DNA of 57,986 nucleotides, from assembly GCA_964423675.1 (NCBI GenBank), contig CAYRFP010000007.1, forward strand, positions 1-57,986, in the 5' to 3' direction. The notes under the pieces are model-generated. The model saw nothing but the letters and a program-made list of their open reading frames with translations, did not search any database and was not told the DNA's origin. Within the stretch, counting starts at the first letter, position 1, and every line of letters begins with the position of its first letter. Source of the DNA: RUG563 sp964423675. Lineage in GTDB: Bacteria > Bacillota > Clostridia > Christensenellales > Aristaeellaceae. Both the position numbers and the translations under genes were made by a program. Below, piece by piece: positions 11,174 to 18,042 of the stretch.

Positions 11174-11947
11174 TTACTTGGAATTGGGTTCCGCGCCAAT
11201 GCACCAGCCCCGCAGCTTATTAACCGTCCGCTCTAGCGCATCCCGGCTATCGCCCCAGGGCTTATCCGCGTTGCGGTAATCAAATTTCAGTGTAAAGCCC
11301 TCCAGATCCTGCTCGGTTTTATGCAGGTTTCTTTCCACAGCAGCGCACAAATCCTCCACGAACCGGGCCAGCGTTTCGCCGCTAAGCGCCTCCTCCGCCA
11401 TATCCAGCAGCAGTGCCATGTCCGGCAAACATACGCCCTTGGACGCAGCAAAGGCCTTGGCAAAGCCGGGATCAGTTTTATACAGATGGAGCAGCGTATA
11501 GGCATATCGCCTGGTGTGTTCCTCAATGCTGTCGCACAGAATGCAGGAACTGGCCAGCCCCCGAATCGTTTCCGCCGCTGCTTTCAAATCCTGCTTGCCT
11601 TCGCTTTTTCCCAGCATACGGCGAAGTGCCGGGGTACCTGCGCTTTTTTGTGCCGCCGCTTTGGCGCTTTCAAAGGCTGGCGTTAGCTTGCTCATGGTTT
11701 CCTTCAGATGGGTGTGCATCATCAGCGCATGGCTCAGTTTATTCTTCTGGGCGTAAAGCAACGCCTGATGCCGGGGACAAAACCCTTTTGCATTGACGCG
11801 GATGCGGCTATCAGGCTCCATCACGGAGCCGCCCAGAAACCGCTCCACATCCAACAGTTCGTTTCTCCGTCGAAGCGCGCATAGTGGGCATTCCCCATCC
11901 AGCTTCACTGCATCCCAAACAGGAATGGTATCAATATGATAATGCAT
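11174..11947 (-). CDS. DUF6062 family protein
   Basis: Cytoplasmic 257-residue protein, first gene of the GerMN operon. It has paired cysteines at CPLC (20-23) and CILC (about 150), plus FCPRHQ near 57, a layout that suggests metal binding; no signal peptide or membrane segment. The pattern matches the clostridial DUF6062 family, whose function is unknown. ATG at 11947 is chosen because AAGGAG lies 8 nt upstream; the open frame reaches further but would overlap the divergent gene's leader. The shared operon with two envelope lipoproteins is a hint, not proof, of a link to sporulation. Confidence 0.75.
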   Translation of the reverse strand: MHYHIDTIPVWDAVKLDGECPLCALRRRNELLDVERFLGGSVMEPDSRIRVNAKGFCPRHQALLYAQKNKLSHALMMHTHLKETMSKLTPAFESAKAAAQKSAGTPALRRMLGKSEGKQDLKAAAETIRGLASSCILCDSIEEHTRRYAYTLLHLYKTDPGFAKAFAASKGVCLPDMALLLDMAEEALSGETLARFVEDLCAAVERNLHKTEQDLEGFTLKFDYRNADKPWGDSRDALERTVNKLRGWCIGAEPNSK

Positions 11948-12040
11948 GGCTTTGTCTCCTTCATCATTCAAAGATTGGGCATGTTCCAACACGCCACCGC
12001 ATATATTGGGGCAGATACCGAAGGGAGCGTGACAGGCGGC

Positions 12041-12853
12041 ATGCGGGCAGGCAAATTAAAAATCCGGCGATACAAAACCCGGCGGCGCGGCCGGGGTCTA
12101 GCGCTTTTGCTGGTTCTGGTGCTGTTCGTCGGAGGCGCGGCGTACTTTTTCCGCAGCAAGGGCATTCCTTTGCCCTTTTCTCCCTCCCCCACGCTAACGC
12201 CTGAGGAAAGCGCTCCGGATAGTCGCACCGTCACCCTGCCGGGTCAAACCTGGTTTGCCCTGCAGCTGGGGGTGTTTGAACAGGCAGAAACCGCCTCCGC
12301 CCTGGCCGAAAGCTATCGAGCCCGCGGCGCAGGAGGATACGTACTTTTATCCGAGCATTATCGCGTACTTGCCGCCTGCTATGAAAACCGAGCCGACGCT
12401 CAGGCCGTACAGACGCAACTGCGTTCTCAGCATCAGGTGGACGCCTATGTTTACGAATTGTCCCGCCCTGAAATCCTGCTGAGGCTGTCTGGTCAGAAAG
12501 CACAGCTCTCCGCCTTGACCGATGCATGGGATGCTCTGGACAAGCTGGCGGCCCATTTATCCTCGCTTTCTCAGGCGCTGGATCAGCGCACTGCCTCTGC
12601 GGAAGCCATTTTATCCGCAGCAGCCTCGGAACAGGAAACGGCAGCGGCCCTGGCCGCGCGGCTGCGGCAGCTTTTCGGAGATCAGCCCCACGCCGCCGTG
12701 GCGCAAGTCATCCAGTTGTTGGATGATCTTTCCGCCGCCCTGGCCCAAACCGCCGCCGCAGCCAATGAAACCCGCCTGGGCGCGCAGATCAAATATTGTC
12801 ATCTGCTGTGCGTTTCCCGCATGAACGAATATGCGACGGGTTTGTCCCCCTGA
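12041..12853 (+). CDS. SPOR-domain membrane protein
   Basis: About 270 residues: a basic N-terminus (KLKIRRYKTRRRGR), one transmembrane helix (about 18-36), a proline/threonine-rich linker, then a SPOR-like domain (about 65-145) with WFALQLGVFEQAETASALAESY and VLAACYENRADAQAVQTQL. SPOR domains bind glycan strands stripped of stem peptides at the septum or engulfing membrane. The last 110 residues are alanine-rich and helical. The start is uncertain: ATG at 12041 has GGGAG 13 nt upstream; an in-frame GTG 12 nt before it is too close to that site. It converges with the next gene, leaving only 3 nt between the stops, and is divergent from the DUF6062 gene. Confidence 0.75.
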   Translation: MRAGKLKIRRYKTRRRGRGLALLLVLVLFVGGAAYFFRSKGIPLPFSPSPTLTPEESAPDSRTVTLPGQTWFALQLGVFEQAETASALAESYRARGAGGYVLLSEHYRVLAACYENRADAQAVQTQLRSQHQVDAYVYELSRPEILLRLSGQKAQLSALTDAWDALDKLAAHLSSLSQALDQRTASAEAILSAAASEQETAAALAARLRQLFGDQPHAAVAQVIQLLDDLSAALAQTAAAANETRLGAQIKYCHLLCVSRMNEYATGLSP

Positions 12854-12856
12854 GCT

Positions 12857-13978
12857 TTAATTTATCGGCCGGGAGGGCGCGCCACAGCGCTCGCATTGCA
12901 GCAGGTTCTTGAATTTCGCCGTGTTCAAATCCGTGTAGTAGAATTCATCCAGCGGCCAATACTTTTCGTTTACCGCCGGACAATTCGCCATGGCATGATA
13001 ATATTTTCCACCATCGGCATTGTAATAGAGGATGGTGGCATTGGTATCACTGGGAGCAGGGGTGGCTGTGGGGGAAATGGTGGTGCCCACGTAAGCATCA
13101 TCCTCCGCCTGCTTTATCTGCTCCGCCGCTTCGTCAATCACTGTGCCGCCCAGCGACTGCGGATCCACATACCATACGTCGTTCACCCGGAACATAAGCA
13201 CCTGCATTCGGTTCATTTCCGCCTCAGAAAAGCCTTCCCGGGCAATGAGTACCTTGAGAGTGATCGTCCGGGAGGAATCCGCTTTGCTGCCCGCCACGCT
13301 CTCGATCTGATATTGCAGCGGCCGCCGGTTCAAAATCAGCTGCCAAAGCTTTTCCTGGGGCGCATCCTGCTGGCTGATCCAGGACGGCGTGCAGATTTCC
13401 AGCATGCTGGGAATATTGTTTTCCGCCCAATAGGCCAGGAACTGCTCCAGCCGCTCCTGCGCAGCGGAAATGGCGGCAATCGGAGCATCCGTGGCCTCAG
13501 GCCGGGTGGAACTGGCCGCGTTTTGCAGCAGCGCGTCCAGCGCGCTTTGATCCACATTGCTGCTAAACAGCGCCCCCTGATCTGCCATGCTTTTACCGGT
13601 ATTCTGAGTTTCCGGCCCCGCGCTGTCCATAAACAACGCCAGACCGATCACCACCGCCAGCGCGCCATACACGATAGTCAGCGTGCTGCGAGCATTGCGC
13701 ACAAACGCGCCCAGCGCCCACATGGCCGCCACGGCGATCACCGTAGCCACCAAAAAAGCAATCTTTAAATAATTGGATGAAATCAGCAGCGCCAATAAAA
13801 ACAGCACCGGCAACCCAATGGACAGCACTGCTGCCAGCGCTCCAAACCGGCTCCTTCTCCGCTGAGGCTCCTGCGGCGGCTGAGGTCTGCCATTTTCCCA
13901 CTGCGGCTGAGGCGCAGGGCGTTTGTTTTTCATATTATAAAGCGGCGCCGAAGTATATTGCCCACGATTTCCGTTCAT
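12857..13978 (-). CDS. Membrane protein with C-terminal Cys motif, unknown function
   Basis: A 373-residue protein I do not recognise. The first 45 residues are proline/glutamine-rich and hydrophilic; three hydrophobic segments follow at about 46-67, 70-90 and 97-117; then a ~250-residue exported or cytoplasmic part. Residues ~160-270 resemble the NTF2-like or DUF4878-type fold (AYWAENNIPSMLEICTPSWI, VLMFRVNDVWYVDPQSLGG). The end carries CPAV and CERCGAPSRP, a possible half zinc site like that in Ada-type 'YHAMANCP' metal motifs. ATG at 13978 follows AAAGGAGCGCCTT. It has its own promoter at 14046-14073 and appears monocistronic. Confidence 0.7.
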   Translation of the reverse strand: MNGNRGQYTSAPLYNMKNKRPAPQPQWENGRPQPPQEPQRRRSRFGALAAVLSIGLPVLFLLALLISSNYLKIAFLVATVIAVAAMWALGAFVRNARSTLTIVYGALAVVIGLALFMDSAGPETQNTGKSMADQGALFSSNVDQSALDALLQNAASSTRPEATDAPIAAISAAQERLEQFLAYWAENNIPSMLEICTPSWISQQDAPQEKLWQLILNRRPLQYQIESVAGSKADSSRTITLKVLIAREGFSEAEMNRMQVLMFRVNDVWYVDPQSLGGTVIDEAAEQIKQAEDDAYVGTTISPTATPAPSDTNATILYYNADGGKYYHAMANCPAVNEKYWPLDEFYYTDLNTAKFKNLLQCERCGAPSRPIN

Positions 13979-14045
13979 AAGGCGCTCCTTTCCGTTTCCT
14001 CTTTTCTTTCTGCTTCTACAGCTATCGCATGCTTTCGCACCTTAT

Positions 14046-14073
14046 AGTATAGCATATCGTAACAATTTGTAAA
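14046..14073 (-). promoter_or_regulatory. Promoter of the 12857-13978 membrane protein gene
   Basis: Minus strand: TTTACA (14068-14073), 16 bp, TATACT (14046-14051) with an upstream TGC that makes an extended -10. The remaining bases between 13978 and 14211 show nothing else I can support. Confidence 0.65.
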
Positions 14074-14210
14074 TACTTCTGACACGAAAACGAGAAAATT
14101 TCGTTCGCGCCGTTTTTCTCTTCCGTCTATTCATGCAACGAAACAGCTTCTGTTTTTCATCCATTCCTTCGGCTGATCTTCCATTAGAGAAATACGGAAT
14201 CCGCCGTTGT

Positions 14211-15800
14211 TTATTCGTCGATCTGCACCCGCTCCCGGCCGAACATATCGATCAGCCCTTCCAGGTTCTTTTCATCCTGGGGCTGAGCCTCCTGCTGCGG
14301 CTGCTGCTCATTCTGGGGATCGAATTTGCAATCCCCGCCGCCGCACATGTTCAGCGCGTGCTCCACCTTTTTTCTTCGTTCCGGCGCGGCCAGCATAGTC
14401 ACAAAAATTTCTGTGCCGGGGCCGAACAGGGCTTTATACGTGCCGTCCTGATATCCGCCGTATTTGCTTTGAGACAGGGGGCCGAAGATTCCCGGTTCAG
14501 TTTTTTTCAAATATTTCAGCGCATCGTTCCATACATCCTTGGGCGGCTTGCTTCCAGCCGGCACCGGGGTTTCCACAATGGGCGTTTCCGAAAAAGGCGC
14601 AGGACGCGCCGCCCGCGTACTGCTGGCCGCTGCTGGCCGAACGCCGTTCTTTTCCAGCTGCGCCAAGCGGTTTTCCAATTCGCCAATCCGTTCCAGCAAT
14701 GCCTGGATATCCTGTCCCTCCGGCTGTTCGCATACCCGCAGGGCAAAAATCTCCAAAACCGATCGAGCCGATGCAGCCCACCGGGTATCGCCTTCCGCCT
14801 TCATGCATAACTCCAGCGCCCGCAAAAGCCGCTGCTGAGAAAACCGAGCTGCCTGCTCCGCATAACGTTTGGCGTTTTCAGTGCTTGCGCCCAGCAGCCC
14901 TTCATCCGGGCCGCAAAGCTTGGCCGCCATCAGCAGCCGCAGATGAGCGGATAAATCCTTGAAAAAGACCTGCACGTCCCTGCCGCCCCGCATCAATTCG
15001 TCCACCAGCCGCAGCGCATCGCCGCCCTTTTTCTCTGCCAGTGCATCCGCAAAGGAAAATAAAAACGCGCGATCTGCCGTACCCAGTGCCTGGCGCACTG
15101 CCGCTTCCGTAATCCGTTCGCCACCGCCCATGCACATATCCAAAATAGACAGCGCATCCCGCATGCCGCCCTCCGCCGCCCGGGCGATCAAGCCAAGGGC
15201 TTCAGGCTCCGCTTCAGCGCCAGACTGCTCCACTACATGGTGCAAATGGCCCGCGATTTCCGTTTCAGAAAACCGGCCGAAATCAAAACGCTGGCAGCGG
15301 GAAAGAATCGTGGAAGGCAGCTTCTGGGGCTCGGTGGTGGCCAGGATAAAGACCATGTATTCCGGCGGCTCTTCCAGAGTTTTAAGCAGTGCATTAAAGG
15401 CCGCGTTGGACAGCATATGCACTTCATCGATAATATACACCTTGTATTGGCCGAATTGAGGCGGATAGTCCACCTTTTCCAATAATTCCCGAATTTCCTC
15501 CACGCGGCTGTTGCTGGCCGCATCCATTTCGTATACGTCAAAAGACGCGCCGTTTTCAATGGTTTTGCAGGATTCGCACTCTCCGCATGGATCGCCGTTT
15601 TGCGGATTCAGACAATTAATCGCCCGGGCCATAATTTTGGCCGCGCTTGTTTTGCCAGTGCCGCGGCTACCGCAAAACAGATACGCATGGGCAATCCGCC
15701 CGGCAGATACCTGATTGCGCAGGGTTTTTACAATAGCCTCCTGCCCCACCATATCTGAAAACGTTTTGGGCCGCCAAACCCGATACAACGCCTGATACAT
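14211..15800 (-). CDS. dnaX: DNA polymerase III subunit gamma/tau
   Basis: Clamp-loader ATPase of the replisome, 529 residues. Walker A GSRGTGKTS is at 44-52, the four-cysteine zinc site at 63-78 (CLNPQNGDPCGECESCK), Walker B with VYIIDEVHMLS near 120, and sensor 1 with ATTEPQKLPSTILSRCQRFDF near 155-175. Domain III and a short C-terminal region follow; the tail ends VQIDE and looks too short for a full tau alpha-binding domain. ATG at 15800 is preceded by GGAGGTGG; the frame is open for 18 more codons without homology. Unlike in many Bacillota it is not followed by ybaB and recR. Confidence 0.95.
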   Translation of the reverse strand: MYQALYRVWRPKTFSDMVGQEAIVKTLRNQVSAGRIAHAYLFCGSRGTGKTSAAKIMARAINCLNPQNGDPCGECESCKTIENGASFDVYEMDAASNSRVEEIRELLEKVDYPPQFGQYKVYIIDEVHMLSNAAFNALLKTLEEPPEYMVFILATTEPQKLPSTILSRCQRFDFGRFSETEIAGHLHHVVEQSGAEAEPEALGLIARAAEGGMRDALSILDMCMGGGERITEAAVRQALGTADRAFLFSFADALAEKKGGDALRLVDELMRGGRDVQVFFKDLSAHLRLLMAAKLCGPDEGLLGASTENAKRYAEQAARFSQQRLLRALELCMKAEGDTRWAASARSVLEIFALRVCEQPEGQDIQALLERIGELENRLAQLEKNGVRPAAASSTRAARPAPFSETPIVETPVPAGSKPPKDVWNDALKYLKKTEPGIFGPLSQSKYGGYQDGTYKALFGPGTEIFVTMLAAPERRKKVEHALNMCGGGDCKFDPQNEQQPQQEAQPQDEKNLEGLIDMFGRERVQIDE

Positions 15801-15825
15801 CAATCTGCCACCTCCATTTGGTTCT

Positions 15826-15854
15826 ATTATCGCTGATTTTTCCGCGAAACGCAA
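15826..15854 (-). promoter_or_regulatory. Promoter of dnaX
   Basis: Minus strand: TTGCGT (15849-15854), 17 bp, GATAAT (15826-15831). The leader is about 20 nt long and ends in GGAGGTGG. Confidence 0.55.
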
Positions 15855-15872
15855 GAAAAAAAGACTGAGGGA

Positions 15873-15914
15873 ACAAAAAAAGACGGGGGAAGCCTCCTGA
15901 AAAGCCCCTCCCCC
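15873..15914 (-). terminator. Intrinsic terminator after queT
   Basis: Minus strand: GGGGGA and TCCCCC arms (15909-15914 and 15885-15890) around an 18-nt loop, followed by GTCTTTTTTT. It lies 45 nt after the queT stop and stops read-through into dnaX. Confidence 0.55.
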
Positions 15915-15958
15915 AAAGCAGACGAAACGGCGATTTGCTCCGTTTCCTCATGATCTCC

Positions 15959-16441
15959 TTAAAAAACCTTCAGTTTTTCCACGCCCTTGATCATAGGAAT
16001 ACCCAAAATATAGCAGGCAGCCACTTCGCCAATAGCCACCGTAAAGCAGCTCCATGCCAGCGGCATCGTATAAACAACAGACAGCATCCCGCCCACAATC
16101 AGGCCATTGCAGATTACTGGCGGAAGCGCCGCCAGATATACATTTTTACGCAGCTTTCTGGTCAGCAGCGCCGCCAGCAGCGTGGCCAGACTGCCAAAAA
16201 GAATATCTGGAAGTGGCGCGCCGCAAAGCAGATTCGCCACCAGACAGCCCACAAACAAGCCTGGCACAGCCGCAGGCGTGACCATGGGCAGCAGGGTCAG
16301 CGCTTCGGATACCCGCAGTTGCATAGCGCCGTTTGCACCAAAGCTGATCGGCGCAAGCACGATAGTCAAAACTGCATAAAGTGCCGCAATCGCCGCGCTT
16401 TCGCACAGGCTTTTTACTCTTCCGTTTTCCTTCCGCGCCAT
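15959..16441 (-). CDS. queT: QueT-type ECF transporter substrate-binding subunit
   Basis: Membrane S-component (160 residues) for uptake of a queuosine precursor, working with a shared ECF energy module encoded elsewhere. The sequence carries the family hallmarks: ALYAVLTIVLAPISFG near the start, QLRVSEALTLLPM, PGLFVGCLVANLL and DILFGSLATLLAALLT, with about five hydrophobic segments. The start is ATG at 16441 with GAGGA upstream; a TTG two codons earlier is possible. No queuosine-synthesis gene is in the window, which fits salvage. I looked for a preQ1 riboswitch in the short leader and found no match. Monocistronic, with its own promoter and terminator. Confidence 0.88.
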   Translation of the reverse strand: MARKENGRVKSLCESAAIAALYAVLTIVLAPISFGANGAMQLRVSEALTLLPMVTPAAVPGLFVGCLVANLLCGAPLPDILFGSLATLLAALLTRKLRKNVYLAALPPVICNGLIVGGMLSVVYTMPLAWSCFTVAIGEVAACYILGIPMIKGVEKLKVF

Positions 16442-16495
16442 AAGCAATCCTCATTTCTTTAAAAAAGCTTTCTTGCCGCCTTCGGACGGACATTT

Positions 16496-16524
16496 ACTAT
16501 ACCACCTTTTTTTCTGCATGACAA
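16496..16524 (-). promoter_or_regulatory. Sigma-A promoter of queT
   Basis: Minus strand: TTGTCA (16519-16524), 17 bp, TATAGT (16496-16501). The transcript would start about 47 nt before the ATG. Confidence 0.75.
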
Positions 16525-16539
16525 CCCCGCTTTCCGGCC

Positions 16540-16724
16540 ATACTAACGCCAAGACGCATGCGTCGGATCAGCTCTTTCGCCCGGACGCACCAGACTGCGG
16601 GCGCGCTTCGTGGAGGTGCGCGGCAGCCTGGGATTCACACAGGCGAAAAACCCCTGATCGGCAAGGTGGCAGCCGCGCGCGGGCTGCCGCCGGGCGTCGG
16701 CATGATGAAAGGAGCAAGGCATCC
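16540..16724 (+). promoter_or_regulatory. GC-rich structured leader of the DUF1540 gene, possible switch
   Basis: A ~180-nt untranslated stretch with two mutually exclusive pairings. Segment A, GCGGCAGCC (16620-16628), and segment B, GGTGGCAGCC (16665-16674), are both complementary to segment C, GGCTGCCGCC (16682-16691), which ends 19 nt before the AAAGGAG ribosome-binding site. B-C gives a tight hairpin with loop GCGCGCG; A-C gives a longer domain that frees B. A separate hairpin CGCGC/GCGCG sits near 16600-16621. I recognise no known riboswitch family. No promoter is evident. Confidence 0.4.
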
Positions 16725-16901
16725 ATGAATGAAAGAAAGAATCAATGCATCCATTGCAGCGTGGAATCCTGCAAGCATCTGCGGCCTGAGCAGGGCATTT
16801 GCGCGCTGGAAAGCATCCAGGTGGCTCCCACGCCCATGGCGTATTCTGGCGATCCTGCGGATGAGAGCATGTGCCAGAATTACGACTGCAAATGCCCATG
16901 A
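16725..16901 (+). CDS. DUF1540 cysteine-rich small protein
   Basis: A 58-residue protein with seven cysteines (8, 11, 16, 26, 50, 55, 57) in the spacing of the DUF1540 family, CIHCSVESCKH at the front and CQNYDCKCP at the end. Such proteins are common in spore-forming Clostridia; the cysteines probably bind metal or form bridges, and the function is unknown. ATG at 16725 follows AAAGGAG. Its stop codon overlaps the start of the next small gene (ATGA at 16898-16901), so the two are translationally coupled. The leader has the alternating stems described separately. Confidence 0.85.
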   Translation: MNERKNQCIHCSVESCKHLRPEQGICALESIQVAPTPMAYSGDPADESMCQNYDCKCP

Positions 16902-17101
16902 CCCGGCCACATTCGCCAGAAGTCTGGCCGCCGCGGGTTCCGGAGGATCCTTTTTTTGATGAGGAGCCGGTAGTTTCTGCCACAGATTGCACCGGGCTGA
17001 TGCCAGCCCAGGTTGAGTTTCCAGATCAAGCCGATCAATTATCCCAGTTGGAAGGCATTCACCGGATCAAACCGGAAAATCCTTCTCAGCCCAAGCATTA
17101 A
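16898..17101 (+). CDS. Small proline- and acid-rich protein, coupled to DUF1540
   Basis: A 67-residue open frame starting with ATG inside the ATGA overlap with the DUF1540 stop. The protein is proline-rich and acidic (EVWPPRVPEDPFFDEEPVV, then a Q/D-rich middle), lacks a signal peptide or membrane helix, and is probably disordered. I recognise no family. Support for being real comes from the 4-nt overlap and from the stop at 17101 falling in the gap before the convergent AraC gene. There is no independent ribosome-binding site apart from coupling. Confidence 0.5.
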   Translation: MTRPHSPEVWPPRVPEDPFFDEEPVVSATDCTGLMPAQVEFPDQADQLSQLEGIHRIKPENPSQPKH

Positions 17102-17137
17102 ACACAGGGGGAATCGTTAACCGTAACGGTTCCCTTT

Positions 17138-17926
17138 TCATTTTCCCCGAGGCGACTTGCCATACCGAGCGCGATATATCTGGCTCAGATGCGCGGCGGA
17201 AGAAAGCCCCACAGACAGAGCCACCTGTTCCACCGACAGATCCGTTTCCTTCAGCAGCTTCTGCGCATGGTTCAACCGCATCTCCTGCAATGCCTGCTTG
17301 GGCGATAAGCCGCCCTCCGCTTCAAACACCCGGAAAAGCTGAGACCGACTCAGGCCCACAAAATCTGCCACCTCCTGCACCGTCACCCCTCGACTAAATG
17401 CCCCCTGCATATACCACAGCGCCTTTTCATAATGCCGGGCGGCGCCCAGCCGCTGGGGCGGCGCCTGCTCCTGGGCAATCAGCGCCAGAAAACGGCAAAG
17501 CCCACCCAGTGCTGCCAAGTGCCCCAGCCGAAGAGACGCCGCGTCCCTTCGTAGTTGCGCCAGCGCCGCCCAACTTTCCTCCATCGGCGCAGAAAACACC
17601 CTTTGTCCCCGGCTCAGGCCGATACGGCGGGTCAGCGCGTGCATTCCCTCCCCCGCATAGCCCACCCAGGCATATTTCCATGGATCCTGTGGATTGGCGC
17701 GATAAACCGTAATTTCCCCAGGCACAATCAGAAAGCCCTGGCCCGGCCCAACCTGCCAGCTCCGTCCGTCCGCCATCAGTGTTCCCTGGCCAGATGCAAC
17801 ATAATGAACGAGGTAATACGAGCGAACCGCCGGGCCGAACGAATGGTTTGGCGCGCATGCTTCCATGCCGAATTCGGAAATATGAATGCCATTTATTTCA
17901 TTTTCGAGATTCATCAATTCCTGCAT
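17138..17926 (-). CDS. AraC family transcriptional regulator
   Basis: 262 residues: an N-terminal cupin-type sugar-sensing domain (about 1-150, with YLVHYVASGQGTLMADG and PGQGFLIVPGE) and a C-terminal double helix-turn-helix (about 165-262) with VTVQEVADFVGLSRSQLFRVFEAEGGLSPKQAL and LSVEQVALSVGLSSAAHLSQIYRARYGKSP. This is the layout of MsmR/RafR-type activators of alpha-galactoside genes. ATG at 17926 follows GGAGGG; the longer upstream frame is hydrophobic and lies in the promoter region. The gene is divergent from the alpha-galactosidase gene, and the 21-bp-period direct repeat in between (17940-17968) is the probable binding site. Likely role: sugar-dependent activation of melA and perhaps control of itself. 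Confidence 0.9.
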   Translation of the reverse strand: MQELMNLENEINGIHISEFGMEACAPNHSFGPAVRSYYLVHYVASGQGTLMADGRSWQVGPGQGFLIVPGEITVYRANPQDPWKYAWVGYAGEGMHALTRRIGLSRGQRVFSAPMEESWAALAQLRRDAASLRLGHLAALGGLCRFLALIAQEQAPPQRLGAARHYEKALWYMQGAFSRGVTVQEVADFVGLSRSQLFRVFEAEGGLSPKQALQEMRLNHAQKLLKETDLSVEQVALSVGLSSAAHLSQIYRARYGKSPRGK

Positions 17927-17939
17927 CGTGTTTCCCTCC

Positions 17940-17968
17940 ATGCAACATTTCCATGCTATTATGCAACA
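17940..17968 (+). promoter_or_regulatory. Probable AraC operator: direct repeat with 21-bp period
   Basis: ATGCAACA occurs at 17940-17947 and again at 17961-17968, 21 bp apart, exactly two helical turns. It ends 8 bp upstream of the expected melA -35 position (17977-17982), the classical place for an AraC-type activator contacting polymerase, and it also lies just before the araC start. Confidence 0.6.
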
Positions 17969-17976
17969 AAATAGGG

Positions 17977-18005
17977 CTGTTGGCAAGAGAAAAAAATGAT
18001 ATAAT
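17977..18005 (+). promoter_or_regulatory. Promoter of melA, weak -35 with extended -10
   Basis: TATAAT at 18000-18005 with TGA in front (extended -10). The -35 position (17977-17982, CTGTTG) is far from consensus, as expected for a promoter that needs an activator. Confidence 0.6.
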
Positions 18006-18042
18006 GAAAGCATCCAATTAAGAATTAATGGAGGATGCATTT

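Noticed and set aside
16441..16495. preQ1 riboswitch upstream of queT
   Set aside because: The leader is only about 47 nt and lacks the conserved preQ1-I loop and A-rich tail; it shows just a CCGTC/GGCGG hairpin.
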